Assembly (NCBI GenBank): GCA_003439945.1
Contig: QVRM01002479.1
Span: 248,001 to 312,000 of the forward strand
Direction: 5' to 3'
DNA length: 64,000 bases
From: Dermanyssus gallinae
Lineage: Eukaryota > Arthropoda > Arachnida > Mesostigmata > Dermanyssidae
Shown: positions 20,851-33,808 of the stretch, in pieces
Layout of the letters: every line of letters starts with the position of its first letter
Numbering within the stretch: the first letter of the stretch is position 1
Program-made: the position numbers and the translations under genes
Notes under the pieces: model-generated
Told to the model about the DNA's origin: nothing
The model's database searches: none
Seen by the model: only the letters and a program-made list of their open reading frames with translations

Positions 20851-23704
20851 CTAGTAGATTTAGTTTAAACAAATCTAAAATGATCCCTCGAATTTACACG
20901 CGTGTCAGGTGTGTGTTGCTTAATTGTTAGCGCGTGCGGTAGCCATTTGGCATTTAATTTTCTTTATGCCTGATTGCTGATGCAATATTTGATGTACTGC
21001 ACAGTTAGTTAATGCGCATACCCGCCATTTTACGCAGTTTCGACGGTCAGTCGTAATTTGTAGACCTCTAGCACATTTTCTCACCCCAAACCGTCCTGAA
21101 CGCGGTGCATCCTTGGTGCCCATGCTACCTCTAGAGCGAGGCAAATCGTTAGATAATGGTACTGTACGTCAGTGCATTAGTTTTGTAAAATGCCCTTAAT
21201 TTGGCTTTCATTTTCGTTGCGATTAAGCTTTCAAAATGTTTTTATTCACAACGCAGTTCTTGTTTTGCTCCACTTTCATTGGAGGGTCTGACTCGTTTCA
21301 ACGACCTGCTACTAACACAATTCAAAACCAATCCAAATAATTACTTTTGTTTTTTTTCGGCAAACGTAAATCTCCCGGCGCTGTGGTCATCATGAGCTTT
21401 TTAATGTTGTAGACAGGCGATGCTACGAATTTTGTCATCCAGCTAGCAAATATATACTTACCTTACACAAAAAACGCATCTAATTAGCAAGTATGCTGCT
21501 GCTGCACTCGGAATTAATTCTATTACCACCAGTAAACTGTATAACCAAACAAGACATAAGCGGACTTAAAGCAGCGCACAAAGACGGAGAGAAGCGGATT
21601 AGTGATCGTACGTCACTCTGATTAAAAATTCACGAGCGGGGTTGGGACCTGTCGGTGAAAACCTGCGTCTTATGTGTTTCTCTGCCTTTTGTTTTCTTTT
21701 TATATATTTCTCAGTCTCTGTTTCAGCCACCTCTGGCGTGACAAGAAAACCAATTACACCACAGCAGCCGACGTCGAAGCACCTCTTTAACGAAGAAACG
21801 AAAAAGCGAAAATAAACCTGTGTGCACCTTAGCTGTCAAAATAAGGATGCCCGCGGCCACACATTATACGTATCTAGTTTCGGCTCTTCTTTCCCCTTTT
21901 ATCTCTCTCTCTCTCACATTCTTTTTCGCACACTATATGTTTTTGCTTTTTCTAGCTTTCTTCTTCGTATTAACATCTCAACTGGCTCACTTCATATCTC
22001 TCTGTTGCTAAACGAGTAGCAATACATTGGAGCTCAAAATAAGCTAAAATGGCTTATCTCTGCGACCACAGCTAGCAGCACTGCTACTAGACCAACTATG
22101 GTATTACCACGCAGATACTACGCTTTTCCGCCGATAGCCCGTTGACGCTGAAACTAGCCTGATCAACATCTCACCGTTCTAGACTTGTTGTTCAGTTTCT
22201 TCCAGTAGATACTGACGCTCTGTCGGACAAAAGGTTAGATCTGACCTCTCTGAGCTCTAGAAGAGCTCCTGGTCGTTTGAACATGAGCATCCGAAGAGAT
22301 CGCAAATAGAGTCTTGGGTTTGCCTTCTCCTTCCTTTCGGTCGCTTCTGAGGTCCACGCACCTTCTTCATTATTAAAGCTTGCCGTGTTATGTCAATCCC
22401 GGCCCCCGTGTTGTTGGTGGAGTGGTCGTGAAGAACTCTTAGCGAGTCTGGCATGGCGCGCCTAGTGTATAGATAGATTTGTCTTTCACTGCTGCCGCTG
22501 CTGCTGCTTCTGCTGATGATAATTCCAGTAGTTCCGGGGGTTACGCGCTTTGCGGGGCGGTGTCGGGAGAAGGGAACAAAAGGGAACAGCATGGGGAATG
22601 ATGACAATGGAACGAGTGACATACACTACACAAATGCCACAAGTCTGTCTACAGCTTGTTCTGCTGCTCCTCCAAGTGCTGCTGGCAACATCATCCCACC
22701 ACCCCGTCCATTCACCCAACTAGCAATACTTATCCTCCAGATTCCCTCTCTCGTTTCACCTTATGCCGACATACATGTAGAACTGTACAAATGCATATAG
22801 TAACATCGCTAGTCCTCATACAACACGTCCATCGGCCAATTCATTTATTTATCCATTCAGCTTCCATTCAGCTGGAATATCCAGCCATACATTTGCAGGA
22901 CATCAGTTTTGCGAGTTGTCGTTCGCCCTGCTTCTTACTTGGGGTTGGCCGCCTACTCTTTAGCAGCGACAGCAGTAAAAGCGGCAGCCAGCCCCAGCTG
23001 CAACAGCAGCAGCAGCACCTGCTGCAGAACAAGACAAGGTGGTAGCTTTGACAGCAACGGTACAGGAACGGCATCCGTCCCGCGCCCCTGCCGGCTAAAG
23101 CAGCAGCCGCAGCGCCACGATGCAAACGAGCAGCATATTAGCGCCAACCGATGAGGAGGGGGGATACAACCCCACTGACGGACAAGGGTAACTGAACGGA
23201 TGGGCAGGGCAGATACCGGGGGGGGGGAGGGAGGGAGGAATAGAAGACCAGCCTCTCAGCCGGACTGAGAGACAGACAAAAAGATGGGCAGTTGGACATG
23301 CGGTCCGCTGGACTGCTGCTTCTTCTATCTATTAGCCCTATCTAACCGACACGTAAGCAAGCTACTCTCGTAAAGCCGCTACCAGCATCCCCCCCCCCCC
23401 GTTCCAGCTACGTCTACTGCTGCGATGACTTCTTACGCTCATGGTGCCGTTCCTACCTCAATCAAGTGTACGAGTAGTATTAGTGGTAGCAGTACGGAGA
23501 AAGCAGGAGCGGCATCCGAAGGCCGAACGTCGGAGGCATACGCTCAAACAGTGGTAAGAGTGGTGGAGCCGGACGGGGGCAGACGTGAAGCCGGGAGCGT
23601 GAACCCGCCAGGTCGTGTCGTCTGATCTATTGGATTGTGGTTTAGCAAAGAGCACGGAAGCATCACCTATTACCTAACGCAGGTATTGACGGCGCATGGG
23701 TGAT
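20851..23704. other. Unassigned DNA with GC-rich and repeat patches
   Basis: Short CAG/CTG runs (22,488-22,515, 22,998-23,025), a G9 run near 23,219 and a C13 run near 23,389. A GTAAGAG donor-like word lies near 23,551, but no exon pair could be built around it. Confidence 0.38.
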
Positions 23705-24045
23705 TCGAGAAAAACCTGCACAAGATAGGGACTCCTCCGGGCCCGAAATGTGTCATGGGCGGGACCGGTAAGGTTGATGATGTGACCCATACGATCTTTA
23801 CTTGGCCACCGCCGCTGCCAGCACTTAAGGACGTACGAACAGAATCGCTGGCTGCAGCAGCAGCTGAGTCCCCGAGTACGGCGATGACAGATCTAATTGC
23901 CGCGATGGGGTTGGGGAAGGTCGCACGTGGCAGCAGAGCACCATTGAACATCGTGGGGAACGTTATGAGACGGCGGAACGAGCTGGAGGTGCGACGAAAA
24001 CGCTGCGCCGACGAACACCGCAAGAAGTGCCGCAGGAGAAGTTAA
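23705..24045 (+). pseudogene. Possible C-terminus of a non-LTR retrotransposon ORF2
   Basis: An open frame reads FEKNLHKIGTPPGPKC, VDDVTHTIF, then PLNIVGNVMRRRNE with a basic tail (VRRKRCADEHRKKC), ending with TAA at 24,043. The order IG...P.C, (V/I)DD..HT(I/L)F.C, then N(I/L)V..M and a basic end matches the C-terminal region of R1/jockey/LOA-type retrotransposon proteins. The second zinc ligand is lost (WPPPL in place of C-x-x-W). This is recognition by pattern, so it could be coincidental. Confidence 0.45.
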
Positions 24046-24141
24046 TCAACGGTGCGCATACAAGAACCTCCATTGTTCACCGTACAAGTAGAACGAAAGT
24101 AACTTCGATGAAAATGGTTGTGAAATATATTCCAATAAAAA

Positions 24142-24164
24142 CACACACACACACACACACACAG
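24142..24164 (+). repeat. (CA)n microsatellite
   Basis: About 11 CA units. Confidence 0.92.
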
Positions 24165-24169
24165 AAAGA

Positions 24170-25155
24170 GCTGTGGTAGTAGCAGCCGTTATAGGAAAAT
24201 TAGGACTCGATGAAAAAGCACAAGAGAAGCCAGTTAACCAACGGGCAAGCAACGAGCACCTGTTAGGTTGGGGTTTGAGAGTACGACGGGGAGTGGGGAT
24301 GGTAGGTATATGTGGCAGCCGGCGGAAAGACGCCTTCAAAGATAACGAGATAAAGACAGGAGAATAATCCGATTTGGCGGCCCAAGCTACAAGAAGAGAA
24401 AATCCGACCGGACCGCCAGCCAGCCAGCCAGCTAGCCAATACGCCCGCATGAGGAAACGAAGGAGGGCGCGGGCGATGTAAGCGTTCCCGATAGTTGCCG
24501 GCTACCATCAGAGCCCTTCTGGGGTTTCGTTTTTTGAGCAAGCAGCTGTAGGAGCAGTCAACGCTGCTGCTGCTGCTGTCGTCATAGTTGTTCACTTACC
24601 ATTGGGTGCGCTCTGTTTTACTATACGACAAGTATGCTTGTTCATCTCGATATCGGTCTATCGTGTCTATGAAAGAGCCCCGCTTGCTACTCGGCATCTT
24701 GTTTCTCAGTCTCTTCATTTCGATCTGTTTTCTGCACAGGCAGATACAGAACCACAAACCCACACACACACGCCTTATTTCCCGTCGTCTCCCTTTTACC
24801 CTAAATACGTTGTTATAGCGGCGGAATTGCGCGTAGAGCAGCAACAGTACAACATCCTTGCAAAAATGATAGTTGGTTGGGGACCGCCTTTAGTCGCTAC
24901 ATACACGAACTACTTGCTGATAATGCTGTAGAGACACGTGCAACAAAGAAAACAAACACATCAGATACTGATAATTTAATCGAACTAGAGCGTAGCATTT
25001 CGATATGTGTACACCAGCGTGTAATGCTGCTAACTGCTAGGCGAGAAACAGAGTGGCCAGATGAAACGTCTCAATCGATTGCAAGGACGCCGAAAACCCG
25101 CAAGAAAGCGAAATAACAGAACGTACGGGTCACGAGTTAATGGTGTAACTAGCAG
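24170..25155. other. Unassigned DNA
   Basis: A CAGC tetranucleotide run lies near 24,417-24,433 and a CTG run near 24,562-24,580. No recognisable gene. Confidence 0.4.

Positions 25156-25157
<2 letters not shown>

Positions 25158-25203
<46 letters not shown>
25158..25203 (+). repeat. Compound (TC)n(TA)n microsatellite
   Basis: A CT run passes directly into a TA run. The same compound structure occurs at 31,757-31,795 and about 34,990-35,025. Confidence 0.92.
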
Positions 25204-26472
25204 TCTGCTTTCTTAACCATCTTCTGCAGACTAGGTCAAAGCGTAAGAATCGGAGGAACTGACTAGGTAGTATAGCCTAAGTTATCGCCACGCTAAAGAT
25301 TTTTGACCCTAGGTGGCTAGTATTTGTTTTAGCTTCAGGACAGATGTAGGTTAACTCGATGTGGCTTGACTTGTTTAACTCAAAACCGTCTTAAGCAACG
25401 ATAGTGTGCTGATGTATGGTGATATTGTGTAAAGAACCTCCTGAATATTTGTTACATTACAAAATGCGGTCGCCCAATAAACAGCATTATTTTAATCAAA
25501 GTACATGCAGTGCGGCAACCTTATGGCGTTTATTAGCCTTGCGCATAACGACGGTCAGCATTTCAACTTCTCAGCTAATCAGGATCAGCATAAGATCAAG
25601 TGTTGAACCCGCAACATACGTAGGGCTACTAATAAGCTCGTCGATTTGAACTAGCCTTTATCGGAGTAACAAAATACGAATTTCGGCCTTTTAAAGTTGG
25701 TCTTACGCCCCTAATGCGTTGACTAGTCTATCATAATTAAATTGAAATCTCCGACAATAGCGACTTAGGACAGTTAGGATTCTAACAAGCATTCTTGCAT
25801 AATTGCACACAACATAAATATAGGTTGCTCGCACAAAGGCATTTTCAGAGTCTTAGATACATGAAAGCAGGGAGGCCGCAGTTGGCCGTGTTCATTCACC
25901 ATGCGAATGAAAACATATTCCTTAAGTAAAGTGTGTCGATTAGGATCTCTTTGAATGGTTTGTTACGATTGCATACACATACACGCACCGCCAGCTTGAG
26001 TGACTGTAACAATTTGAAATATCCTCTCTAACCTGATTTCTAGCATCACGAATGCTATGGTCGAACCTCGGTTCACATAATAGGCCAATGTTGAGACATA
26101 AACTGCACCACGACGGCCTACGAACGGCGTTAAGGCGCCCTGTTTAGCCGCCAAACAAAGAGGGGCGGAGGTGTTCAGGTACAGGCATTTTAACATTCGG
26201 ATTTCTCCCGCCGCCGGCTTCCGGGCTTCGGATGAGCTTAGGCGAGAGGACGAGGCTACACAATTAAGGCCAGAGACCAAATCTACGTTAAACCGTTTCA
26301 AGTAAATTACGACAGAAGCATGGCTTAGTAACGGTGTTACTAAGTGGCTTCCAGACCTGTTTACTTGTTATCCTCATCGACTCGCAAACAGAGGAACAAG
26401 TGGGAGTCATACGGTATACATAGACACCAACTAGTCTAAAAGCGATTCGCCTTCGTCGGCAGTGCTCGCCTG

Positions 26473-26473
<1 letters not shown>
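25204..26473. other. Unassigned DNA
   Basis: No repeat or coding signature noticed. Confidence 0.42.
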
Positions 26474-26517
<44 letters not shown>

Positions 26518-26696
26518 CATGTATACTATACTATATATAAATATATATATATATATATATGTATTAAATATACATATTATACATATACTATATATATCTA
26601 TATCTATCTATCTATATCTATCTATATATCTATCTATCATCTACTATATCTCTATCTCTACTCTATCTTTCTATCTCCCTGTATCTATATATATAG
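26474..26696. repeat. (TA)n and TATC tetranucleotide region
   Basis: TA tracts (26,474-26,507 and about 26,540-26,561) lead into interrupted TATC/TATATC repeats to 26,696. Confidence 0.9.
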
Positions 26697-26910
26697 CCGC
26701 ACAGACGCACGCATAGCCATACACAGATCAGACAATCGATTCAGCTCGAATGCGAATACATAGATCAAGCGAATAATAACCGTCCAGGATGTAGAAATGA
26801 GAAAATTCCGACCGAGTTCACTGAGTCGAAGCGAGCCGAACGAGCGTCTATTGCCCCGGGGCGTGAACTTTATCGTTGCCGACGCCTCTGCCATTGTCGT
26901 CTGCTTTGTC

Positions 26911-26978
26911 GTTCTTTTTGTTGTTGTTGTCGTCGTTGCTGTTGTTGTTGTTGTCGACGACGACGACGACAACAACAG
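26911..26978 (+). repeat. GTT to GAC/CAA triplet array
   Basis: A TTG/GTC run turns into GAC and CAA triplets, giving partial dyad symmetry. Confidence 0.82.
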
Positions 26979-27159
26979 CTACAACAGCCATAGCCAACGA
27001 CCGTTACCGCCGTGAACATAAGCGCGCATATATCGTTCCCACCACATGATGCGGGCCGCTATGTTTGAATGCTATTGACTGCTGTTACGACAATTGGAAT
27101 CCTTCCAATTACGACACTTCAACCTTTTACTACAACTATTTAAGACGAATACTACACGT

Positions 27160-27161
27160 GT

Positions 27162-27192
<31 letters not shown>

Positions 27193-27200
27193 GTTACCAC
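27160..27200 (+). repeat. (TAC)n triplet array
   Basis: About ten ACT/TAC units. A second such array lies at 27,586-27,616. Confidence 0.88.
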
Positions 27201-27990
27201 TACTAGTTACGACTGTTTGGCTAGTGGACCAGTAGATCGTGGAAAAGTGTCGCAAAGCGCTCACACGGACACCAACATCACTGCAGTATCCGCACTGCCG
27301 GATATTACCGCTGCTACGGTTACCAGGTTACCACCAGAACTGCACTGCGACGCGACGACGACAACAGGGTGGAGCTGCTCTACGAACAGCAACAGCGCGT
27401 AAGGGAGACACACCAATCAGGTCGGGTCGGATATGCGCCAGTATCGGTCAGTATCCTCGCAGCCCAAATCTCACTCAGACCACTCAGGCCCACCCACCCT
27501 CCCCCCTTCGATATTCTCGTCGCTTTGCGTCTTCAGTTCGGCTGCTCCACCGTCGTCTCCGCCCATGCTTAACATTGCAGGTCGGTACTACTACTACTAC
27601 TACTACTACTACTATTGTATGACCAGGGCTGACGCTTCTGTTTGTTTGACATATAGATGTACATATGCAAAGGAAGATATATATATATATTTCTCTTGAC
27701 ATACAACGCGAGAATACCTCTGCTGTCCTGGCTTCTTAATGACGATTAAGACTCAAACAAAGAAATCACATACCTAAAAGATAGTGCATCTGTTAGGATA
27801 GTGCAATATGTTTTCAAACTCATACGGCACAGTCTCTAACAACGCAGGTGGATCTACTCGTATGATTTATTTTCTGTATAATGCATTAACTATATGTTAC
27901 ACAAATCACGAAGAATTAGCTAAGCCAATGGACCTTGTTAGGCAATTAGACTTGTTTGGAAGTGTGCCCGAGCGGAGGTGGCATTTGTTC

Positions 27991-28127
27991 TGATTTTTAA
28001 TCCACTCCGGCATTTACCTTGTCTAAATTGAAAACCATGCAAACCAATTTAAGAGTGCCTGGCCTGGGTCTCGAATCCAGGCCTCTCAAATGCAAGGCAA
28101 GGGCTTTGCCACTAAGCCATCTTGCTC
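27991..28127 (-). repeat. tRNA-derived SINE, family 1, copy d (3'-truncated)
   Basis: Minus-strand copy with head at the right (reverse complement GAGCAAGATGGCTTAGTGGC), B-box-like ATTCGAGACCC and the body down to TCCGGCATTTACC near 28,010. It lacks the 3' part seen in other copies. A short (TA)n lies at its 5' side (28,131-28,141). Confidence 0.85.
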
Positions 28128-28129
28128 GG

Positions 28130-28980
28130 TGTATATATATACCGCTCGGAGGGAAGCGCGGAAACTGATGTACGTCACGAAACTAGTCGTTCAAAGTGGC
28201 GTCAATAAAAATTAGCAACGTCTGGAGTGGCATGAGCCATATCAGCCTAGACTTTCAGGACGAACAAATTGCCGACGTAGAACGCAATGAGTCAACAACC
28301 GTATGGACTTGTCGTCCTCTGGGGCGCGCCTCGCTCGAAAGGCCGACCCCTCGCAGGGCTCACCTGCGCTGGAAAAAAATCTAAGCGGCCTCGGCAGCCA
28401 GCGCACTTCGTGACATTGCCAATCTCCTGGGTCCAGTCATCAGGATATCGGTTTAAAACGCCATGCCGCCCCGGGACGCGTCCAAAAATAGGGCCGGCCC
28501 GAGTCACCCGAGCGACCGCTAGCAAGCAAACCACCGATCCAGCCTCGAGTCGGGGAGCCCAACCCTCACTTTCCTCAAGTGCAGGGTCACTTGTACGCAT
28601 TGTCCGAGTAGTTTCACAAGCACGGAAATCAAACAGGTTCCTGAAGGCAGTGCACCCGAGAACCGACTGCGTGCGATCACCCTTAGGCCTCGTCAGCACG
28701 CTGTCGACGGCATCCATGGTGTCCAACTACGCGGCAAGCTGGTCAAGTATACCGAGACAGCTTAGCCAACCTACTGATGTTTGCGCATACAGTTCTCGGA
28801 ACCCCACCCGGAAGATCAGCCCATAAAGTTAGACCACATATCTCAGATACAGGATCGAGCTTTACTCTCCGACGGGAGTCGAGCTGGCACGGACGAATTC
28901 GTGAAAATGGCTCTAAAACGCCCCAGGAAACCAGACGACAGCAGACATGGGTGGTCTAATGTAGCGTTATCTTAGAGACC
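28130..28980. other. GC-rich unassigned segment, possibly 5' part of the retrotransposon
   Basis: Long overlapping frames exist on both strands (28,287-28,826 plus, 28,292-28,726 minus), without recognisable motifs. Base composition resembles the retrotransposon that follows, so this may be its decayed upstream half. I could not align reverse transcriptase motifs here. Confidence 0.3.
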
Positions 28981-30120
28981 TCCTCGCCGTCGTCGGAGGT
29001 GGTACGGTGCCCCTGCATCAGTGATGCAGACCTTAAGAGAGTTATCATCGTTTGCCTGTATGGCGCACTTGAGCTCAACCCACAGAAGTGCCAACTCGTC
29101 TACAAGGGCCAGTCTAGCATAATCGCCTTCGAGACACTTCTCCGCAGGCGCACGCTCGTCGAAGCAGTTGATATGACGGATCCCTTATGGGATCTGTCGC
29201 CACTCTCTGGAACTCGCAGGCAGGATTGAGTGCCTTAACTTCAGCCTGACCAGAGAAAACTTGCAGTTCGGCGAGGTTCATCTACATCCTTTGCAGCGCA
29301 AATATAGGAAAAAGCCTGGATCTCCTGCGGGACTTGAACGAGCGTCTGGCCAACAGCAACTGCGCCTAAGCTATGCTTCCCTTTAGATTCGGAGGTATGG
29401 AGATTTGATTCACAGCAGAAGCTGCCACGTTACGTCACTGCACGATTTAGAGGGCATTGCCCGGCACATTAGCCCGCCCTGCATGCTTTCCAGGATACGA
29501 ACAAGCTAGTGTTAGGGGGCCTCCTGGCCTTACTTCCTGAAGAAAACAAACATCTACGGATTATCATTGCTCCATTCTGAATGACTGTGCGTAGTCATTC
29601 AGAAGTAAGTGGCTTCAAGCAATCCCCTTCTCAAACTATGACACTTTACTTGATCATGAAAACTTCTGTCTGTGCATCGGTGTGACGTTGGGTGCAAGAC
29701 TAACTGAGGGACACTGGTGTCCGTGCGGTGCACAAGTGAATATCTGGGCGACCCACGAGCTCTCTTGCAACAGACTCGAGGGACGTCACAGCGAGGTAGC
29801 CGAAATTACAGCTTGGCGTTTAGATTAGCTCTTATGCCGTGCATACGAAACCTAGCCGACCTTTTAAGTGGCGACGGAAAAGACCGGACGGTCTCGCCTT
29901 TATCGTCTTTAAAAAGAGAAAAGCGCTTGTTTGGAATACGATGATCACCGACACCCTTGCCGACACTCTTGAACCAGGAGGCTATTGCATTCACCGCTGT
30001 CTCCACGGCATGCAAACGTGAGCGACTAGAGGCTAAAAAATATGCCCAGCTCGCCAAAGAGTTAACTTTCGTGCCGCTAGTATTCTAAACACTAGGGTGA
30101 CCTGGCCCCGAGGCATCGCC
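28981..30120 (+). pseudogene. Decayed REL-type non-LTR retrotransposon (RT, CCHC and endonuclease pieces)
   Basis: Pieces appear in the right order in shifting frames. Near 28,985 there is a catalytic-loop remnant like Y-L-x-D-L-L-A-V-V-G-G. At 29,064-29,092 is LELNPQKCQLV, the segment following YxDD. Near 29,380 is LPFRFGGMEI, cf. LP..LGG(L/M)GIR. At 29,718-29,768 is a CCHC finger, CPCGAQVNIWATHELSC. At 29,872-29,940 is KRPDGLAF...ALVWNT, the core of a restriction-like endonuclease. At about 30,035-30,090 is KYAQLAKELTFVPLVF. The same domain order is seen in the minus-strand element at 52.7-55.5 kb, but sequence divergence suggests a different family. Multiple stops and frameshifts make it inactive. 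Confidence 0.75.
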
Positions 30121-30149
30121 ACTCGTCGTCTACTCACAACAACAACAGG

Positions 30150-30735
30150 TAAGCCTGTCTTTTTTTTCTGTATCCCATGGCACGCCTCTAGAACCTATTT
30201 AGCTAGAGAAAATTAAACTTCTCATAAACACGTAGCGAGCGGTGCATAACCGTGCAGTGGCTGTGCAAAAAGTGCACGAAAGTGTATGCCGACTAGGTAC
30301 AGACTTTCGTGCTTAGTCCTTATCATTTTTTTGTAATTAGCTAGTGGCGGCTAGTTTCACCCCCCTGACTTCTAGGCGGGTTTGGCGACCAGTGCATGCA
30401 ACGACGGACAGTGGAAATAACAGCGGCAGCAGCAGCAAAGACACTGGCAATAACAAAAAAAAAACGCTAGCAAAATAAGCAATACTACGACAGCTGCTCC
30501 CGTTACCAGGGAAAATTTAGCATGATTTTGAGCGCCTTTCCTCTACTTAGAAATCCCTCGGCAACTTTTCGGCATTTCAGCTCACAGGACACATGAAGAC
30601 GCTAGCATTCGCACTTAAACCCACACACGCATCCAAGCGTGATAAAGCTTTGACACCTCCCGCTTATCTTGGTTTGATGTGCATACATATATAATTACTA
30701 TGTTATACAGATACATGCATATATCCAGTAGCGTC
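30150..30735. other. Unassigned DNA
   Basis: Contains a short CAG run near 30,423-30,438 and an A9 run. No coding signal. Confidence 0.42.
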
Positions 30736-30845
30736 CATAGATGTATACATATAAATATATATATATATATATATATACGAATTTTTATGTTAGTGGATGT
30801 ATACATGCATACATACAAATATATGGGCATATATGCATGCACTAA
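30736..30845. repeat. TA/CATA-rich low-complexity region
   Basis: A TA tract at about 30,754-30,777 sits among CATACATA-type words. Confidence 0.75.
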
Positions 30846-31039
30846 CATAACAATTTAAGTGTTCGCCACTTACACAAAAGTTTTCTCCCGCTACCCGTAA
30901 GTAGCCAACCCGTAAAGAGGATTAAAAGGACAAGAATAGTTAACTCGACGTGCGCGCAACTAACTCCAATCAGCACGGTGATTTTGCACAAGGCTTAGGT
31001 GCATATATGTATATATGTATGTGAATATATAAATTATGT

Positions 31040-31750
31040 TTTAAATATATATTATTACCTCAATGGCGGGACATGTCGCTTGAGGCCCTGCGAACGTGTG
31101 CACCGTTACGGTGATCCAGTATAGAAACCAGACATTTCTGAAGGGTTCTCTGGACCGACGCCGCGTTGCTCCACATTGCACATCCAGTGACAGGCGCTGT
31201 CTAAAGAAATTGCCTGTTTCTCTATTTCTTCGTTGGCCAGAATCATCCGCTTTCCGACCTTGTGCAGCAAACCGCAAGTGGACGGGTCCTGCTTCACCAC
31301 CAAGCCTACCTTGGTGAGAGTTGAAGCATGACCGGCCCGGGCCGTGCCAGCCCTGGCCATTGAAGCGGTTAATGGGTCAGTAACTGTTGCGTCCCAAACC
31401 AGCCAGCATGCAACCGCTCTCGAACGCGGTTAAGGTCAGACCGTCTCTTTCGCCCTTCCTGTCAAGTCCGACGGATTCCAGGACGCAAGTAGAACTCAAG
31501 TCCTAGTAAGCCACTGGATCCTAAAGTTCTGCTAAAGTGTCATGTAAAGCTTGGAGCCTTGCTCGCCTGCCTGCGGTGACGATACGGAATAGCCCATGGC
31601 TCTGGTCCGGCCAGACAACGTCTCCGCAGACGCAGACAGGTGTGAGCGTACACCAGGTCTGTCCTCAAACGAAGTCCGACCGCAATCCTCGCCGACTCGT
31701 CATCTTACGGAGTTCCGATCCAGGCACAGGGTAGAGCGTGTAGCTGTGCG
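31040..31750. other. GC-rich unassigned segment
   Basis: Overlapping frames lie on both strands (for example 31,106-31,360 minus and 31,596-31,805 plus) with no recognised domain. Composition differs from the AT-rich surroundings, so a decayed mobile element is possible. Confidence 0.3.
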
Positions 31751-31755
31751 CCTGC

Positions 31756-31756
<1 letters not shown>

Positions 31757-31795
<39 letters not shown>
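31757..31795 (+). repeat. Compound (CT)n(TA)n microsatellite
   Basis: CT units pass into TA units, as at 25,158. Confidence 0.92.
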
Positions 31796-31799
31796 GCAA

Positions 31800-33425
31800 A
31801 CTTAAACCAATCGTTTGATTTCATATAAGGGGAGGTTATAGCAGGGGAATATTTTGGAAGTTAAATGAGTTTCTCTGTAGAACAAGGCGATTGACGGTTC
31901 ATAGACATGTGAAGAAGGATTCACAGAATAATAAGACCATTCGTATCCGTATTTAGCATTCAGCACGTAGATACGTTGTCCGAGGCGTTAGTTTAAGCTT
32001 CTTTCACGTGTTTAATTTATTTTTAAATTTGAAATCATTACGTCAACCTGCGACTAAGTACCTATAGCGGCGGTCGATCATTGAGATTGCTGACAGAACA
32101 TCTGACGTTGATTAAGAGCCTTCACTTGATCAGAATTCGAAACCTTAACTCGCAAGGTGAGTTGAGAATAACAACATTTTACACCGATTGCAAGTTAATA
32201 TGACCAATCTGTTGTTCTATTTTGCTTAAAGTTGTTCTATTTTGCTTACAATCTATAATAATTGTTCTTCTTTGCTTACAGTTTTGCCACATCTTAGTAG
32301 CTAGTGCGATGATTATCCACTTAACAGCTACCGATATTATATCTACATAGACAAAAGGCCTTGGCATCGCTATGCTTGGCTTTAGTTTCAACCATGATTA
32401 TTTTGCCATAATTTTCAAATTCTTGGTTTTGGCCCTTTGGACAAAAAAACAAAATTGAAATGTAGTTACATTAGCCGATAGTCGAAGCCCATGGTAGGTG
32501 ACGTTGTCGAGTAGGAAAATACTATAGCATATATACGTGCGTGGGACCTAGGAAAATGTTCAAATTTCCCGGTTAGTGGGAAATGAGTTATAATTTGAGC
32601 CCATTGGCGGATAGCGTCATATTTGCTTGGGTGGAGTATTCGAGTCAATTCTCCCAAAGCAACGTAAAAAATGCTAAGCATGATGCCACAACAGCCGTAC
32701 CCACAAAAATCTGGCGCCATGCTGTTATTTGTAAAACTTCCAGCTAAGATTAGGTGCACAAAAATGCCATCGGGCGCTGCACCGCTATGTTGTATAATTG
32801 CGAACAGAATTACAGAATTTGTCGACTTGCCCAGCGAAAACTCTATGTGTTTATCACTTCCTTCTTGCCGATGCTGGAACTAATATGGTAGTATCCGTGG
32901 TGGTAATATGGTAACGCGACTAGTATGTATCCTCAAGAATTTACAAGAAATTATGATGTCTGTCCTTCTAAATGTACAAAAGCATATGTGTATACATATA
33001 TACTCGAGATTCAGATAGGCGAGTCTGGTATGAGCTTATCGCGGTTTTCCAGGAGTCCATTGTAATTTTCTGCTATCACGGTAATCAGGCCATAACGCTG
33101 TGCATCTATGCATTTTAAACGCACGACTATGCAATGGACGACACACGGCGGACCTCGTTATACATGACACAGCCGGCTTGGGCTATCTTCCTCTATTTTG
33201 GCGTCTGTACGAGTGCAATCCTAAAGATGTAGAGGTTCAAGGCCTATCTTCTTTGGACATGATAGCAAGACAAATAATTCGTCATATACATTTACGCCAC
33301 ATTTCGACTCGATTGCACCCGTCGACTGGCTTAAATCAATATAACACGCCCAAAGCGGCACACATTCACCGGCACAAACAACGAGCGCATGTCCCCCACT
33401 AAAAGCAAATAGTGACGAGAAAATG
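31800..33425. other. Unassigned AT-rich DNA
   Basis: A local duplication GTTGTTCTATTTTGCTTA occurs twice at about 32,211-32,249, with a third related word at 32,262. No gene recognised. Confidence 0.42.
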
Positions 33426-33779
33426 TGGTTGTTTGCTGTTGTTGTTGTTGTCGTTGAGGTAGTGGTTGCTGGAACTGATTGGCAGTGGATATGCCGTCGT
33501 AGTCGGATACTGGCGCGCATGATATTACTGCCACCGATAGTGTAACATTTGCCTCAAGAACAGTGTCGTCTGTTCGGACGACGACAGAAAAATTGAATGA
33601 GATGGGCGTTCTCTTGTCTCTCGTAACCAAGGCAGCGATGTGTTCTCCGGTGAATCTCCAATTCTCCAACGCAATCGACTCTAACGATGACGCCTTCGTC
33701 ATTGTGCAAGAAACGGTCGTTTCTCGCTATGTTGAGCCAGACTAAGAAGAGGCGTCGATTATTACACTACCTCATCACT

Positions 33780-33808
33780 GCATACACACGCACACACACA
33801 CACACATA
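33780..33808 (+). repeat. (CA)n microsatellite
   Basis: About 12 CA units with minor interruption. Confidence 0.88.

Noticed and set aside
23458..23660. Exon pair using GTAAGAG near 23,551 and a CAG acceptor near 23,682
   Set aside because: The joined frames run into stops at once, so no consistent coding exon results.
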